DNA of 64,000 bases from Winslowiella toletana (GCF_017875465.1 NZ_JAGGMQ010000001.1:3162001-3226000); one strand, 5' to 3'; positions 19,880 to 31,294 are shown, counted from the first letter of the stretch. The notes: generated by a model not told the origin, from the sequence alone. Translations and numbers: made by a program.

Positions 19880-20385
19880 TGCGTAAGCCACTTTTATCGA
19901 CCGGATTGCGCTGGCTGTGGCTGGTGCTGGTAGTGATCGTTATCGACTTCGGTAGCAAGCAATGGATTATGGATAATCTGATGCTGCACCAGTCGATGCC
20001 GATTATGCCGTACTTTAACTTCTTCTATGCCCACAACTACGGCGCGGCATTCAGTTTCCTCGCTGATAAAGGTGGCTGGCAACGCTGGTTCTTCGCCGGT
20101 ATTGCGGTGGCGATAGTGGTGGCGCTGCTGGTGATGATGTATCGCACATCCGCCAGCCAGAAGCTTAATAATATTGCTTACGCGCTGATTATTGGCGGCG
20201 CGTTGGGCAACCTGTTTGATCGTTCGTATCACGGCTTTGTGGTCGATTTTATCGACTTCTATGTTGGCGACTGGCATTTTGCCACCTTCAATATTGCCGA
20301 CTGCGGCATCTGTATTGGCGCAGCGCTGATCGTTCTGGAGGGATTTTTGACCCCTTCGGGAAAGCAGGCTAAACAGAAAGGGTAA
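19879..20385 (+). CDS. lspA: lipoprotein signal peptidase (signal peptidase II)
   Basis: The 168-residue inner-membrane aspartyl protease has four membrane segments and removes signal peptides from prolipoproteins after lipidation. The catalytic aspartates are D114 (GNLFDR) and D141 (FNIADCGI), at the same positions as in E. coli. Its start overlaps the ileS stop, and it is followed after 3 bases by fkpB. Clients in this window include the Bor-like lipoprotein and the secretin-like lipoprotein of the secretion operon. Confidence 0.97.
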   Translation: MRKPLLSTGLRWLWLVLVVIVIDFGSKQWIMDNLMLHQSMPIMPYFNFFYAHNYGAAFSFLADKGGWQRWFFAGIAVAIVVALLVMMYRTSASQKLNNIAYALIIGGALGNLFDRSYHGFVVDFIDFYVGDWHFATFNIADCGICIGAALIVLEGFLTPSGKQAKQKG

Positions 20386-20388
20386 GGC

Positions 20389-20859
20389 ATGACTGATTCT
20401 GTACAGCGCGATAGCGCGGTGCTGGTGCATTTCACGTTGAAGCTGGAAGATGGCTCAACGGCGGAGTCGACGCGTGCCAATGGTAAACCGGCGCTGTTCC
20501 GTCTTGGCGACGGCAGTTTGTCGGCAGGACTGGAGGAGGCGTTGCTGGGGCTGAAGGCTGGCGCTAAGCATAACTTCAGCCTGCCGCCGGAGTCTGCGTT
20601 TGGTGCGGCCAGCCCGGATATGATTCAGTATTTCTCGCGCCGTGACTTTGCGCAGGCGGGGGAGCCGGAGCCTGGTGCTATTATGCTGTTTACCGGCATG
20701 GGTGGCAGCGAAATGCCGGGGGTGATCCGTGAGGTTTCCGGTGATTCGATCACCGTTGACTTTAATCATCCTCTGGCCGGACGCACCATTCAGTTTGATA
20801 TCGAAGTGCTGGAGATCGATCCGGTACTGGAGGGGAACCATGCAAATCCTGTTGGCTAA
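20389..20859 (+). CDS. fkpB: FKBP-type peptidyl-prolyl isomerase FkpB (SlpA)
   Basis: The 156-residue SlyD-like protein has an FKBP half ([37 protein letters not shown]) interrupted by an insert-in-flap chaperone domain, and ends [21 protein letters not shown]. It catalyses prolyl isomerisation and may hold folding intermediates. It is a few residues longer than E. coli FkpB. The last 20 bases overlap the ispH reading frame. Confidence 0.95.
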   Translation: MTDSVQRDSAVLVHFTLKLEDGSTAESTRANGKPALFRLGDGSLSAGLEEALLGLKAGAKHNFSLPPESAFGAASPDMIQYFSRRDFAQAGEPEPGAIMLFTGMGGSEMPGVIREVSGDSITVDFNHPLAGRTIQFDIEVLEIDPVLEGNHANPVG

Positions 20860-21793
20860 CCCGCGTGGTTTTTGTGCGGGTGTGGATCGGGCTATCAGCA
20901 TCGTCGAGCGCGCGCTGGAGATGTATGGCGCGCCAATCTATGTACGCCATGAAGTGGTGCATAACCGCTATGTGGTCAATAGCCTGCGCGAGCGCGGGGC
21001 GATCTTTATTGAAGAGATCACCGAAGTGCCGGATGGTTCGATCCTGATTTTCTCGGCGCATGGCGTGTCTCAGGCGGTACGTGCTGAAGCGCGCGCGCGC
21101 GATTTGACCATGCTGTTTGATGCCACCTGCCCGCTGGTGACCAAAGTGCATATGGAAGTGGCGCGCGCCAGTCGTAAAGGCACTGAGGCGATTCTGATTG
21201 GCCACGCCGGTCACCCGGAAGTGGAAGGCACCATGGGCCAGTACAGCAACCCTGCTGGCGGCATGTATCTGGTCGAGTCGCCGTCTGATGTCGATAAATT
21301 GCAGGTGAAGGATGAACAGAACCTGTGCTTTATGACGCAGACCACATTATCGGTGGATGATACTTCGGATGTGATTGATGCGCTGCGTCAGCGCTTCCCG
21401 AAAATCGTCGGGCCGCGCAAAGATGATATCTGTTATGCCACAACCAACCGACAGGAAGCGGTGCGCAGCCTGGCGCAGGATGCTGATGTGGTGCTGGTGG
21501 TTGGCTCGAAAAACTCTTCCAACTCTAATCGTCTGGCCGAGCTGGCGCAGCGTGCCGGTAAACTGGCGCGGCTGATCGACTCTGCGGATGATATTAAGGA
21601 AGAGTGGATCAAAGGCGTCAGTTGTGTGGGCGTGACCGCCGGTGCTTCCGCGCCGGATATTCTGGTGCAGGAAGTGATCAGCCGCCTGCGTCAGTTTGGC
21701 GGTGAAGTCGCCATCGAGCTGATTGGCCGCGAAGAGAATATTGTCTTTGAAGTGCCGAAAGAACTGCGCGTTGATATCAAGCAGGTCGATTAA
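20840..21793 (+). CDS. ispH: 4-hydroxy-3-methylbut-2-enyl diphosphate reductase
   Basis: The 317-residue iron-sulfur enzyme catalyses the last step of the MEP isoprenoid pathway, giving IPP and DMAPP. The three cluster cysteines are C12 (GFCAGV), C97 (DATCPLV) and C198 (DDICYATTN). The last two are one position later than in E. coli because of one extra residue before C97 (LTMLFDATC). The frame is open back to 20729, but GGAGGGGAACC directly before ATG 20840 and the conserved [14 protein letters not shown] fix the start. It overlaps fkpB by 20 bases and is the last gene of the operon. Confidence 0.97.
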   Translation: MQILLANPRGFCAGVDRAISIVERALEMYGAPIYVRHEVVHNRYVVNSLRERGAIFIEEITEVPDGSILIFSAHGVSQAVRAEARARDLTMLFDATCPLVTKVHMEVARASRKGTEAILIGHAGHPEVEGTMGQYSNPAGGMYLVESPSDVDKLQVKDEQNLCFMTQTTLSVDDTSDVIDALRQRFPKIVGPRKDDICYATTNRQEAVRSLAQDADVVLVVGSKNSSNSNRLAELAQRAGKLARLIDSADDIKEEWIKGVSCVGVTAGASAPDILVQEVISRLRQFGGEVAIELIGREENIVFEVPKELRVDIKQVD

Positions 21794-21804
21794 CCGATTT
21801 ACAT

Positions 21805-21824
21805 GGGCGGCGTTCTCGTCGCCC
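21805..21824. repeat. GC-rich palindrome, single-arm copy 3 of 4
   Basis: GGGCGGCG (21805-21812), TTCT and CGTCGCCC (21817-21824) form one diverged arm of the element seen in full at 54-114 and 15373-15431. It lies 11 bases after the ispH stop and may serve as its terminator hairpin. Confidence 0.65.
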
Positions 21825-21870
21825 GTGCTTATGATTCCCCCCGAACATTCCCTTCCCGCGATTTGTTTTA

Positions 21871-21899
21871 CTGATAATCCCTGCCCGCTGGCGTAAAAT
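21871..21899 (+). promoter_or_regulatory. candidate dapB promoter
   Basis: CTGATA (21871-21876), a 17-base spacer and TAAAAT (21894-21899) lie 91 bases before the dapB start. Confidence 0.45.
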
Positions 21900-21915
21900 T
21901 CTAATTATGTAATGA

Positions 21916-22812
<897 letters not shown>

Positions 22813-22865
22813 AGTGTTGCGACCATCGTGATGTGGTTATTTCAATCATAAGGTTATGATTGGTA

Positions 22866-22891
22866 GGGTAATAATTTTATTGCCCTTTTTT
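22866..22891 (+). terminator. rho-independent terminator of dapB
   Basis: An AT-rich stem GGGTAATA / TATTGCCC (one G-U pair) is followed by TTTTTT. A second inverted repeat, CAATCAT (22843-22849) / ATGATTG (22856-22862), lies just upstream. The rest of the 468-base dapB-carA gap is the carAB control region. Confidence 0.75.
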
Positions 22892-22984
22892 ATTTGTTAA
22901 AAACAGATGGTTTTTATTGTTTTTCATATTAACTGGTTGAAATAGTCATTTTTATACCTTCGCTGAGTGGCAAAAAACGTATTT

Positions 22985-23000
22985 TTGACCATTTGGTCTG
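22985..23000. promoter_or_regulatory. RutR-type operator upstream of carA
   Basis: TTGACCATTTGGTCTG fits the RutR palindrome TTGACCA-NN-TGGTCAA except for its last two bases. E. coli carAB carries a RutR site in the equivalent upstream position, through which uracil/thymine availability modulates pyrimidine synthesis. No rutR gene is in the window. Confidence 0.7.
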
Positions 23001-23142
23001 GTTTTTCGTACTCACTGAACCTTTTTTTATTTCATTTCACCAGGCAACCGGTTTTATCAGCCGGATATCACTTGTTTTCAGCATGAATCTTCCGAGTTTC
23101 CTTCCAGTTGGCTAAAAAAGTATGAAAAACTCACTCTCAGGG

Positions 23143-23171
23143 TAGACAATGGGCAGGGCGATCATTAGAAT
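23143..23171 (+). promoter_or_regulatory. carAB upstream promoter P1
   Basis: TAGACA (23143-23148), a 17-base spacer and TAGAAT (23166-23171) form a near-consensus sigma70 promoter, 110 bases before the carA start. E. coli carAB has a pyrimidine/purine-regulated P1 in this arrangement. Confidence 0.75.
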
Positions 23172-23231
23172 GCGCGCAATTTGCCGAAAATCGACATCTC
23201 AGGCGGTTTTTGCATTGATTCATGGCCGTAT

Positions 23232-23270
23232 TATGAATTAATATGCAGATATTGTGACTGTTTATTCCCT
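23232..23270. promoter_or_regulatory. pair of ARG boxes (ArgR sites) over carAB P2
   Basis: Two 18-bp boxes (23232-23249, TATGAATTAATATGCAGA; 23253-23270, TGTGACTGTTTATTCCCT) are separated by exactly 3 bp, the spacing required by the ArgR hexamer. They sit just before the carA ribosome site, where the arginine-repressed P2 lies in E. coli. Confidence 0.85.
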
Positions 23271-23280
23271 GGAGGACGTT

Positions 23281-24423
23281 TTGATTAAGTCAGCGCTATT
23301 GGTTCTGGAAGACGGAACCCAATTCCACGGTCGGGCCATTGGGGCAGAAGGATCGGCAGTGGGTGAAGTTGTTTTCAACACTTCAATGACCGGTTATCAA
23401 GAAATCCTCACAGATCCTTCCTATTCCCGCCAGATCGTCACTCTTACTTATCCCCATATCGGCAATGTCGGCACCAATGCTGCTGACGAAGAATCCTCCC
23501 AGGTACATGCGCAAGGCCTCGTTATTCGTGACCTGCCGCTGATCGCCAGCAACTTCCGTAATGAAGAAGGGCTGTCTGCGTACCTGAAGCGTCATAATAT
23601 TGTCGCGATTGCTGATATCGATACCCGTAAGCTGACCCGTTTGCTGCGTGAGAAAGGCGCCCAGAACGGCTGCATCATTGCTGGTGACGCGCCGGATGCC
23701 GGACTGGCGCTGCAAAAAGCGCAAGCCTTCCCTGGTCTTAAAGGCATGGACCTGGCGAAAGAAGTGACCACGCAGGAGTCTTACAGCTGGCTGCAAGGCA
23801 GCTGGACGCTGGAAGAGGGCCTGCCAGCGCAGCGCAGTGACCTGCCATTCCACGTCGTGGCGTACGATTATGGCGCGAAACGCAATATCCTGCGTATGCT
23901 GGTGGATCGCGGCTGCCGCCTGACGGTTGTTCCGGCGCAGACCTCTGCGGATGAAGTGCTGAAACTCAATCCGGACGGTATCTTCCTGTCAAACGGCCCG
24001 GGCGACCCGGAGCCATGTGACTACGCTATCAGCGCCATCAAGTCATTCCTCGAAACCGATATCCCGGTATTTGGCATCTGTCTGGGCCACCAGCTGCTGG
24101 CGCTGGCCAGCGGCGCGAAGACGGTGAAAATGAAACTGGGTCACCACGGCGGTAACCATCCGGTGAAAGACCTGGATAACGACCGCGTGATGATCACCGC
24201 TCAGAACCACGGTTTTGCGGTTGATGAGAGCAATATGCCGGCTAACCTGCGTGTGACGCATAAATCGCTGTTTGACCATACGGTGCAGGGGATTCACCGC
24301 ACCGATAAAGCAGCGTTCAGCTTCCAGGGACACCCTGAAGCCAGCCCGGGGCCAGCCGATGCGGCGCCGCTGTTCGATCACTTTATCGAACTGATCGAAG
24401 CTTACCGTTCAACCGCGAAATAA
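23281..24423 (+). CDS. carA: carbamoyl-phosphate synthase small (glutaminase) subunit
   Basis: The 380-residue class I amidotransferase subunit releases ammonia from glutamine and passes it through a tunnel to CarB. The nucleophile is C267 in GICLGHQLL, and the C-terminal His/Glu pair lies in QGHPEAS. Translation starts at TTG 23281 ([14 protein letters not shown]), as in E. coli, after GGAGG. An in-frame GTG at 23254 lies inside an ARG box and would be operator sequence, so it is rejected. Its product feeds both arginine and pyrimidine synthesis, which explains the ArgR and RutR sites upstream. Confidence 0.98.
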   Translation: MIKSALLVLEDGTQFHGRAIGAEGSAVGEVVFNTSMTGYQEILTDPSYSRQIVTLTYPHIGNVGTNAADEESSQVHAQGLVIRDLPLIASNFRNEEGLSAYLKRHNIVAIADIDTRKLTRLLREKGAQNGCIIAGDAPDAGLALQKAQAFPGLKGMDLAKEVTTQESYSWLQGSWTLEEGLPAQRSDLPFHVVAYDYGAKRNILRMLVDRGCRLTVVPAQTSADEVLKLNPDGIFLSNGPGDPEPCDYAISAIKSFLETDIPVFGICLGHQLLALASGAKTVKMKLGHHGGNHPVKDLDNDRVMITAQNHGFAVDESNMPANLRVTHKSLFDHTVQGIHRTDKAAFSFQGHPEASPGPADAAPLFDHFIELIEAYRSTAK

Positions 24424-24437
24424 TCAGGAGCGACAAA

Positions 24438-27400
24438 ATGCCAAAACGTACCGACATAAAAAGTATCCTGATTCTTGGCGCTGGCCCGATCGTTATCGGC
24501 CAGGCTTGTGAATTCGACTACTCTGGCGCGCAAGCCTGTAAAGCGCTGCGTGAAGAGGGTTACCGCGTAATCCTGGTGAACTCCAACCCGGCGACGATTA
24601 TGACCGACCCGGAAATGGCCGATGCCACTTATATCGAGCCGATTCACTGGGAAGTGGTGCGCAAAATCATTGAAAAAGAGCGCCCGGATGCGGTGCTGCC
24701 GACCATGGGTGGCCAGACTGCGCTGAACTGTGCGCTGGAACTGGAGCGCAAAGGTGTACTGGCCGAATTTGGCGTCACCATGATTGGCGCGACTGCCGAT
24801 GCGATTGATAAAGCGGAAGATCGTCAGCGCTTTGATAAAGCGATGAAAAGAATTGGTCTGGATACTGCGCGTTCCGGCATCGCCCACACCATGGAAGAAG
24901 CGCTGGCGGTTTCTGAAGAGCTGGGTTTCCCGTGCATTATCCGTCCCTCTTTCACCATGGGCGGCACCGGTGGCGGTATCGCTTATAACCGTGAAGAGTT
25001 CGAAGAGATCTGTGAGCGTGGCCTCGACCTGTCACCGACCAGTGAGCTGCTGATTGATGAGTCGCTGATTGGCTGGAAAGAGTATGAGATGGAAGTGGTT
25101 CGCGATAAGAACGACAACTGCATTATTGTCTGTTCTATCGAAAACTTTGACGCCATGGGCATCCATACCGGTGACTCGATCACCGTCGCGCCGGCGCAGA
25201 CGCTGACCGATAAAGAGTATCAAATCATGCGTAATGCCTCGATGGCGGTACTGCGTGAGATTGGCGTCGAAACCGGTGGCTCTAACGTGCAGTTCTCGAT
25301 CAATCCGCAGAATGGTCGCATGATCATTATCGAGATGAACCCGCGCGTTTCCCGCTCTTCAGCGCTGGCATCGAAAGCGACCGGCTTCCCGATTGCGAAA
25401 GTGGCCGCCAAGCTGGCGGTTGGTTTCACGCTGGACGAACTGATGAACGATATCACCGGTGGCCGTACCCCGGCGTCGTTTGAACCGTCCATCGACTATG
25501 TCGTGACCAAAATTCCTCGCTTTAACTTCGAGAAGTTTGCCGGCGCCAATGACCGGCTGACGACGCAGATGAAATCTGTCGGTGAAGTGATGGCGATTGG
25601 CCGCACCTTCCAGGAATCAGTGCAGAAAGCGCTGCGCGGTCTGGAAGTGGGCGCTAACGGTTTTGACCCAAAAGTGAGTCTGGATGATCCGGAAGCGCTG
25701 ACCCGCATTCGCCGTGAGCTGAAAGATGCTGGTTGCGACCGTATCTGGTATGTGGCTGACGCTTTCCGCGCGGGTATGTCGGTCGATGGCGTGTTTAACC
25801 TGACCAATATCGACCGCTGGTTCCTGGTGCAAATCGAAGAGCTGGTGCGTCTGGAAGAGCAGGTGGCGCAGGAAGGCATCAATGGCCTGACTTACGAAGT
25901 GCTGCGTAATCTGAAGCGTAAAGGCTTCGCCGATGCACGTCTGTCGGATCTGGCGGGCGTTGCGGAATCCGAAGTGCGTAAGCTGCGTGAACAGCTAAAC
26001 CTGCATCCGGTCTATAAGCGCGTTGATACCTGTGCGGCGGAGTTCGCCACCGATACCGCTTATATGTACTCAACTTATGAAGAAGAGTGCGAATCCAATC
26101 CAAACAGCGGCCGTGAAAAAATCATGGTGCTGGGCGGCGGTCCAAACCGTATCGGCCAGGGGATCGAATTCGATTACTGCTGTGTGCATGCCTCGCTGGC
26201 GCTGCGTGAAGATGGTTACGAGACCATTATGGTTAACTGTAACCCGGAAACTGTCTCCACCGACTATGACACCTCAGACCGCCTCTACTTTGAGCCGGTA
26301 ACCCTTGAAGATGTGCTGGAAATTGTGCGCATCGAAAAACCAAAAGGGGTTATCGTGCAGTACGGTGGCCAGACGCCACTGAAACTGGCGCGTGCGCTGG
26401 AAGCCGCCGGTGTGCCGGTTATCGGCACCAGCCCGGATGCGATTGACCGTGCTGAAGACCGTGAGCGTTTCCAGCAGGCAGTGGATCGTCTCGGCCTGAA
26501 GCAGCCCGCCAACGCCACGGTTACCGCACTGGAGCAGGCAGTTGATAAAGCGACGCTGATTGGCTATCCGTTGGTGGTGCGTCCGTCTTATGTGCTCGGT
26601 GGGCGTGCGATGGAAATCGTTTACGACGAAATCGACCTGAAGCGTTACTTCCAGACTGCGGTATCGGTTTCCAACGATGCGCCAGTGCTGCTGGATCGCT
26701 TCCTCGATGATGCAGTAGAAGTGGACGTTGACGCTATTTGCGACGGTGAGCGCGTGCTGATCGGCGGCATTATGGAGCATATCGAGCAGGCTGGCGTGCA
26801 CTCCGGTGACTCGGCATGTTCACTGCCAGCGTACACCCTGAGCGTTGAAATTCAGAATGTGATGCGCCAGCAGGTTGAGAAACTGGCGTTTGAGTTGTGC
26901 GTTCGTGGTCTGATGAACGTACAGTTCGCGGTAAAAGACAACGAAGTCTACCTGATTGAAGTTAACCCGCGCGCCGCCCGTACTGTGCCTTTCGTCTCGA
27001 AAGCGACCGGTGTGCCGCTGGCGAAAGTCGCCGCCCGCGTGATGGCGGGTAAATCACTGGCGGAGCAGGGTGTAACGGAAGAGGTGATTCCGCCTTACTA
27101 CTCAGTGAAAGAAGTGGTGCTGCCGTTTAACAAGTTCCAGGGCGTTGACCCGATTCTTGGTCCGGAAATGCGCTCCACTGGTGAAGTGATGGGTGTGGGT
27201 CGTACCTTTGCGGAAGCTTTCGCTAAAGCAATGCTGGGTGCGCAGTCCAATATGAAGAAATCAGGCCGTGCGCTGCTGTCGGTGCGTGAAGGCGATAAGA
27301 AACGTATTGTTGACCTCGCCGCGAAGCTGCAGAAATTTGGTTTCGAGCTGGATGCGACCCACGGTACGGCGGTGATCCTTGGTGAAGCCGGTATCAACCC

Positions 27401-27671
27401 ACGTCTGGTCAACAAGGTGCATGAAGGTCGTCCACATATTCAGGACCGTCTGAAAAATGGTGAGTACGCCTATATCGTGAACACCACCGCCGGACGTCAG
27501 GCGATTGAAGACTCGAAGCTGATTCGCCGTAGCGCACTGCAGTATAAAGTGCACTATGACACCACGCTGAACGGCGGCTTTGCCACCGCGATGTCGCTGA
27601 ATGCGGACCCGACGGAGAAAGTGACCTCCGTGCAGGAGATGCATGCGCAAATTAAGGCCCATCAGGGCTGA
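24438..27671 (+). CDS. carB: carbamoyl-phosphate synthase large subunit
   Basis: The 1077-residue subunit makes carbamoyl phosphate from bicarbonate, ammonia and two ATP. It has two homologous ATP-grasp halves ([18 protein letters not shown] near the start, [19 protein letters not shown] near residue 560), an oligomerisation region between them, and a C-terminal allosteric domain (about 935-1077) that binds UMP, IMP and ornithine in E. coli. The ATG at 24438 follows CAGGAGCGACAAA, 14 bases after carA. A strong terminator closes the operon. Confidence 0.99.
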   Translation: MPKRTDIKSILILGAGPIVIGQACEFDYSGAQACKALREEGYRVILVNSNPATIMTDPEMADATYIEPIHWEVVRKIIEKERPDAVLPTMGGQTALNCALELERKGVLAEFGVTMIGATADAIDKAEDRQRFDKAMKRIGLDTARSGIAHTMEEALAVSEELGFPCIIRPSFTMGGTGGGIAYNREEFEEICERGLDLSPTSELLIDESLIGWKEYEMEVVRDKNDNCIIVCSIENFDAMGIHTGDSITVAPAQTLTDKEYQIMRNASMAVLREIGVETGGSNVQFSINPQNGRMIIIEMNPRVSRSSALASKATGFPIAKVAAKLAVGFTLDELMNDITGGRTPASFEPSIDYVVTKIPRFNFEKFAGANDRLTTQMKSVGEVMAIGRTFQESVQKALRGLEVGANGFDPKVSLDDPEALTRIRRELKDAGCDRIWYVADAFRAGMSVDGVFNLTNIDRWFLVQIEELVRLEEQVAQEGINGLTYEVLRNLKRKGFADARLSDLAGVAESEVRKLREQLNLHPVYKRVDTCAAEFATDTAYMYSTYEEECESNPNSGREKIMVLGGGPNRIGQGIEFDYCCVHASLALREDGYETIMVNCNPETVSTDYDTSDRLYFEPVTLEDVLEIVRIEKPKGVIVQYGGQTPLKLARALEAAGVPVIGTSPDAIDRAEDRERFQQAVDRLGLKQPANATVTALEQAVDKATLIGYPLVVRPSYVLGGRAMEIVYDEIDLKRYFQTAVSVSNDAPVLLDRFLDDAVEVDVDAICDGERVLIGGIMEHIEQAGVHSGDSACSLPAYTLSVEIQNVMRQQVEKLAFELCVRGLMNVQFAVKDNEVYLIEVNPRAARTVPFVSKATGVPLAKVAARVMAGKSLAEQGVTEEVIPPYYSVKEVVLPFNKFQGVDPILGPEMRSTGEVMGVGRTFAEAFAKAMLGAQSNMKKSGRALLSVREGDKKRIVDLAAKLQKFGFELDATHGTAVILGEAGINPRLVNKVHEGRPHIQDRLKNGEYAYIVNTTAGRQAIEDSKLIRRSALQYKVHYDTTLNGGFATAMSLNADPTEKVTSVQEMHAQIKAHQG

Positions 27672-27696
27672 TAGCAGAAAAACGCTTCGGCATGAT

Positions 27697-27728
27697 AAAA
27701 CGGCTCCCGGATGGGAGCCGTTTTTTTT
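27697..27728 (+). terminator. rho-independent terminator of carAB
   Basis: A stem AACGGCTCCC (27699-27708) / GGGAGCCGTT (27713-27722) with loop GGAT is flanked by an A run upstream and eight T at 27721-27728. Confidence 0.93.
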
Positions 27729-28024
27729 ATGGCAGAAAAACGGATTTCGGTGCAGGAAAGTATAGGTAAATTAAGGATAAACTTTACCCAGCATAACAAA
27801 AATCTGTTCTGCTCTTACCGGGCGTCAGGTTAAAATATAACCCGATGGCGCTTTACAACGCCGAACGAGGATTTATGGCATAAACCGACAGGGATGGCTA
27901 AACGATGGATGCACGCAGAGCCGTCGTTGGGTTGCGACCTGGACCTGATATGACATGGACTGATGGATTTAGTCACGTCAGGACAGTATATCTGGCCTCA
28001 CGGGGCGGCAATGGAGGAGTGGGT
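27729..28024. other. noncoding stretch between carAB and the coiled-coil gene
   Basis: No gene or clear promoter was identified here. The reading frame of the next gene stays open back to an ATG at 27905 but has no ribosome site or protein-like composition before 28025. A two-codon ORF (ATGGCATAA at 27875) with an upstream GAGGA was noted without assigning a role. Confidence 0.4.
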
Positions 28025-28330
28025 ATGGAAACAAGAGTGGCGAAGCTGGAAACCAATGTCGGGCATATAAAAAACGCGATAACCGATATCAGACATGATC
28101 TCCGCGAATTTAAAGATGAAATGCGGGAATTCAAAAAGGATGTTCATGCCGAGTTCAAGGATATTCGTGCCGAGTTCAAGGATATTTATGTCGAGTTTAA
28201 GGATATTCATGTCGAGTTTAAGGAAGTCAGAAAGGAAGCCCGCGCCGACTTTCGTCTGTTGTTTGGCGCTATCATCTCGGTTGCGTTGGGGATGGCAGGC
28301 TTAATGGCGAAAGGTTTTCAATGGCTGTAA
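28025..28330 (+). CDS. small coiled-coil protein with C-terminal membrane anchor
   Basis: The 101-residue protein starts METRVAKLETNVGHIKNAI, continues as an uninterrupted heptad coiled coil (about residues 5-75), and ends in one hydrophobic segment (LLFGAIISVALGMAGLMA, about 78-95) followed by KGFQWL. The middle consists of near-identical heptads EFKDIRA, EFKDIYV, EFKDIHV, EFKEVRK. The layout resembles XhlA-like or DUF1640-like small membrane coiled coils, whose functions are mostly unknown. The start is set by the strong GGAGGAG (28013-28019) before ATG 28025. It is probably monocistronic. No enzyme function is suggested. Confidence 0.75.
   Translation: METRVAKLETNVGHIKNAITDIRHDLREFKDEMREFKKDVHAEFKDIRAEFKDIYVEFKDIHVEFKEVRKEARADFRLLFGAIISVALGMAGLMAKGFQWL
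28151..28234 (+). repeat. 21-bp tandem repeat, four units
   Basis: Units begin at 28151, 28172, 28193 and 28214, each starting GAGTTYAAGGA. The first three share most of their 21 bases, and the fourth diverges after GAGTTTAAGGA. Each unit encodes one heptad of the coiled coil, so copy-number change would keep the frame and alter rod length by whole heptads. Confidence 0.9.
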
Positions 28331-28379
28331 TGTGGCCAGACGCCTGATTTTGCCCCTTCCCTGAAAGGGGCGTCAGTGA

Positions 28380-28994
28380 TCAGGAGAGCGCTACCTTGAT
28401 CCCCAGTCCAATCAAAATTCCGCCCAGCAGTTTATCGATCATCTTCTGCGCTTTTGCCAGGCCGCGACGAACCGGCGCGCTCTGAATCAGAAACACCAGC
28501 ATCGGCCACCAGATTACTGACAGGCCGAGAATAATACCCGCATACCATAACTTCTCGCCAAAGCCGGAGTTGATGCTCAGCACCTGAGTAAACACCGAAA
28601 GGAAGAACAGTGTGGCTTTCGGATTTAACAGGTTACACAGATAGCCCTGCAAAAATGCCTTTTTCAGTGATGTCCCGGCGCGCTGAACATTATCGAGATC
28701 CATCTTACTGTTACCGCGCGCCAGCAGAGCCTGTACGCCGACATAGATCAGATAAGCGGCGCCGGCATATTTCAGCAACATAAACAGCCATGGCGTGGTG
28801 GTGATCAGCACCGCCAGACCGGCAACGCAGTAGGTCATATGGGTCGCCACGCCGCAAATTACGCCGAGCGAGGTAACCAGAGCAGTGCCGCGCGCATAAC
28901 GCGCCGCATTTTTTATAATCAGGAAAAAATCGGGCCCGGGAGAGAGCATGCCCAGAGTTGCAATCGCCGCAACAAACAAGCTGGTTTCTAACAT
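28380..28994 (-). CDS. LysE/RhtB-family amino-acid exporter
   Basis: The 204-residue inner-membrane protein has about six hydrophobic segments and the family N-terminal signature GMLSPGPDFFLIIKNAARYAR, plus GYLCNLLNPKATLFFLSVF in the middle. LysE/RhtB proteins export amino acids such as threonine, homoserine, leucine or lysine. The exact substrate is not evident. The frame extends to a TTG at 29048, but ATG 28994 (MLETSLFVAA) is the normal family start. The ribosome site is weak. It is transcribed away from folA. Confidence 0.85.
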   Translation of the reverse strand: MLETSLFVAAIATLGMLSPGPDFFLIIKNAARYARGTALVTSLGVICGVATHMTYCVAGLAVLITTTPWLFMLLKYAGAAYLIYVGVQALLARGNSKMDLDNVQRAGTSLKKAFLQGYLCNLLNPKATLFFLSVFTQVLSINSGFGEKLWYAGIILGLSVIWWPMLVFLIQSAPVRRGLAKAQKMIDKLLGGILIGLGIKVALS

Positions 28995-29137
28995 GGTGGT
29001 ATTCTGAGTTAAAAATGGAAAGGGTAAGTTTAACACGGCTGGGTGCAAAAGATGTTACAGCAATCTCTTCAAGGGTGACCGGGAACGCAACCGCTAAAAT
29101 CCTTTACAACCTTTACGCAAATCCCCGCATCTCGCTA

Positions 29138-29166
29138 TCGACGAAAGTTTCGCCTTTACGTATGAT
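29138..29166 (+). promoter_or_regulatory. candidate folA promoter
   Basis: TCGACG (29138-29143), a 17-base spacer and TATGAT (29161-29166) lie 31 bases before the folA start. Confidence 0.55.
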
Positions 29167-29197
29167 GGCGCCAATTTAACCCCCTGTTGAGTTTCAT

Positions 29198-29680
29198 ATG
29201 AAGATTAGTCTTATCGCGGCGCTGGCTGCCGATCGCGTTATTGGTATGGAAAACGCGATGCCGTGGAATTTACCCGCGGATCTCGCCTGGTTCAAACGTA
29301 TTACCCTGAACAAACCGGTGATGATGGGTCGTCTGACCTGGGAATCCATTGGTCGTCCGCTGCCGAATCGCCTGAATATTGTGATCAGCAGCAAGCCCGG
29401 CAACGCGGAAAACGTGACCTGGGTGACCTCGATTGAGGAAGCGATCAACGCCGCTGGTGATGCGGAAGAGATTATGGTGATTGGCGGTGGCCGTATCTAT
29501 GAGCAGATGCTTGGCCGTGCTGACCGTCTGTATCTGACCCATATTGACGCTGAAGTAGAAGGTGATACGCACTTCCCGGACTACGAACCGGATGAGTGGG
29601 AATCCACCTTTAGTGAATTCCACGACGCGGATGAGAACAACTCACACAGTTTCTGTTTCGAAATCCTCGAACGCCGCTAG
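29198..29680 (+). CDS. folA: dihydrofolate reductase
   Basis: The 160-residue cytoplasmic enzyme reduces dihydrofolate to tetrahydrofolate with NADPH and is the target of trimethoprim. The active-site acid is D28 ([10 protein letters not shown]). The NADPH-binding MVIGGG segment and the C-terminal FCFEILERR are present. It is highly similar to E. coli FolA, with one extra N-terminal residue. In E. coli folA is followed closely by apaH, whereas here about 26 kb of accessory genes separate them. Confidence 0.98.
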   Translation: MKISLIAALAADRVIGMENAMPWNLPADLAWFKRITLNKPVMMGRLTWESIGRPLPNRLNIVISSKPGNAENVTWVTSIEEAINAAGDAEEIMVIGGGRIYEQMLGRADRLYLTHIDAEVEGDTHFPDYEPDEWESTFSEFHDADENNSHSFCFEILERR

Positions 29681-29700
29681 TTGTTGCATCACAACTCAGT

Positions 29701-29727
29701 ACCGGCGCGGTTTATTGCCGCGCCGGT
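29701..29727. terminator. strong hairpin between convergent folA and nanT
   Basis: A perfect 10-bp stem ACCGGCGCGG (29701-29710) / CCGCGCCGGT (29718-29727) with loop TTTATTG lies 20 bases after folA. There is no T run on either strand. It marks the backbone/accessory junction. Confidence 0.6.
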
Positions 29728-29732
29728 AAGGG

Positions 29733-31232
29733 TTATTTACTGCTGACTTCCGCCGCGATGGCACATGACTTTCCTTTCGCGCCACTTAATGGCGTGCCAT
29801 CGATAGCATCCACCATTCTTAATGCTTGCGGACGCAGCCAGCGCTGCATACGTGATGGCATATCCAGCCCAATCAGTATCACCACCACCAGGGTTAAGCT
29901 GAATGATAATGACGCCAGCGCGTTGCCAAGACTCATATGCTGGGCAATTGACGCGCCAAGAATCGGCGCCAGCGCGCCACCCAGCGCGCCGACATTATAG
30001 GTAAACCCAAGACCGGCTGCACGCTGGTCGGTATCGAAGTAACCGCCCAGCAGTTTGGGTAACAGCCCGGCAATCCCCTGTCCCAGCATCTGCTGCAGAA
30101 ACAGCACTGCGCCCAGCAGCATAATATTACTGCTGCCGATGGCGAACAGCGGCACAATCAGAAACTGCGAAATCAGCAGGCTGATGGCATAGGCTTTTCG
30201 CGTGCCGAGCCAGTCACCAAGAAAACCGCCAACACAGCAGCCGGTGGCGGCACCAAAACCGCTGAAGAACAGCACATTGGCCACGGTCTGCGGTGAATAA
30301 GCGAGATCGACCTTCAGATAAGTTGGCAGCAGCGACTGAATGGGCCATGAATAGAGAAAGGCAAACAGCACGATGACCATCAGGGTCACGCCGGTAGGCC
30401 AGCGATCGCCGCTGGTTTGCACCATAAACCAGATAAAGGTCACGGCGCACAGCAGGCCCAGCAGCACCAGCGGCGCCACGCTAAGCTGACCAGAGAAGCA
30501 GAGATACAGCGCCGCTGCCGCCAGTACGGTTAACACCATATTCAACAGCCGGTGTTTGCCGCGATAGAGAATATCGATCATGGTATGCGGCTTTTCTGCC
30601 TGTGCTCCGGCTTTATCGCCATGAGCACGCTCCCAGTCTTCCGCTTCCGGCAGGTTTTTGCGCAGCCATAAAGCAAACAGAATCGGCAGCAGGCCAATAT
30701 AGAACAGCATACGCCAGCCGAAGACTGGCACGATATGGCTGTAAGCCTGTGCCGCGATCACTGCGCCAATCGAAAATCCTGATATCAAAAAGCCACTGGC
30801 CTTATTACGCATTTTTTGCGGCCAGCTCTCCATCACATAGGTCGAACTGGCGCCGTATTCACCCGCCATACCAATACCGATTAACAGTCGGGCGAGGAAC
30901 AGCGTGGTATAACCGGGCGCCAGTCCGCAGGCCAGAGTACCGACAGAAAACAGTACAATACTGGCGATCATCGCCAGCTTGCGGCCGTAGCGATCGCCCA
31001 TTGCGCCGAGCATTAAGCCACCGAACCAGCGTGAGATAAATGCCGCGGAGATCAGACTGGCGGCCTGGATCAGGCTGAGGTTAAACTCCTGCCTGATGTC
31101 GGTCAGAACCAGGGTAATCAGCACAAAATCGAAGCCATCCAGTGCATAACCGATCCATGCAGCGAGAAAAGCTTTCCATTGTTTGCCACTGAGTTGTTTA
31201 TACCAGCGGACAGAGGATGGAGCAGTATTCAT
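29733..31232 (-). CDS. nanT: sialic acid transporter NanT (MFS)
   Basis: The 499-residue inner-membrane proton symporter takes up N-acetylneuraminate. It is strongly similar to E. coli NanT along its whole length ([70 protein letters not shown]). It contains the extra central hydrophobic region that gives NanT about fourteen segments. ATG 31232 follows GGAGATCCTCCACC. It belongs to a minus-strand group with the RpiR-type regulator and nanK. Two GGAGT palindromes lie in the 209-base region upstream. Confidence 0.95.
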   Translation of the reverse strand: MNTAPSSVRWYKQLSGKQWKAFLAAWIGYALDGFDFVLITLVLTDIRQEFNLSLIQAASLISAAFISRWFGGLMLGAMGDRYGRKLAMIASIVLFSVGTLACGLAPGYTTLFLARLLIGIGMAGEYGASSTYVMESWPQKMRNKASGFLISGFSIGAVIAAQAYSHIVPVFGWRMLFYIGLLPILFALWLRKNLPEAEDWERAHGDKAGAQAEKPHTMIDILYRGKHRLLNMVLTVLAAAALYLCFSGQLSVAPLVLLGLLCAVTFIWFMVQTSGDRWPTGVTLMVIVLFAFLYSWPIQSLLPTYLKVDLAYSPQTVANVLFFSGFGAATGCCVGGFLGDWLGTRKAYAISLLISQFLIVPLFAIGSSNIMLLGAVLFLQQMLGQGIAGLLPKLLGGYFDTDQRAAGLGFTYNVGALGGALAPILGASIAQHMSLGNALASLSFSLTLVVVILIGLDMPSRMQRWLRPQALRMVDAIDGTPLSGAKGKSCAIAAEVSSK

Positions 31233-31281
31233 GGTGGAGGATCTCCGTTATGTAGCTAAACCCCAAAATTAAATATAAAAG

Positions 31282-31294
31282 GGAGTAAAACTCC
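31282..31294. promoter_or_regulatory. candidate nan operator 1 (before nanT)
   Basis: GGAGT-AAA-ACTCC is a perfect interrupted palindrome 50 bases upstream of nanT. A further GGAG half-site follows within 10 bases. The same motif recurs at 31426, 33365 and 33404. Confidence 0.65.

Noticed and set aside
20729..20839. Upstream ATG extension of ispH
   Set aside because: It is inside fkpB, lacks similarity to IspH, and the true ATG 20840 has a strong ribosome site. Similar extensions were rejected for talB, dnaJ, dapB, nanE, lptD, the Bor-like gene and the LysE gene.
23254..23280. GTG-initiated extension of carA
   Set aside because: It falls inside an ARG box. The conserved TTG with GGAGG is at 23281.
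28151..28234. Tandem repeats as a possible CRISPR
   Set aside because: Units are contiguous without spacers and encode heptads of a coiled coil.
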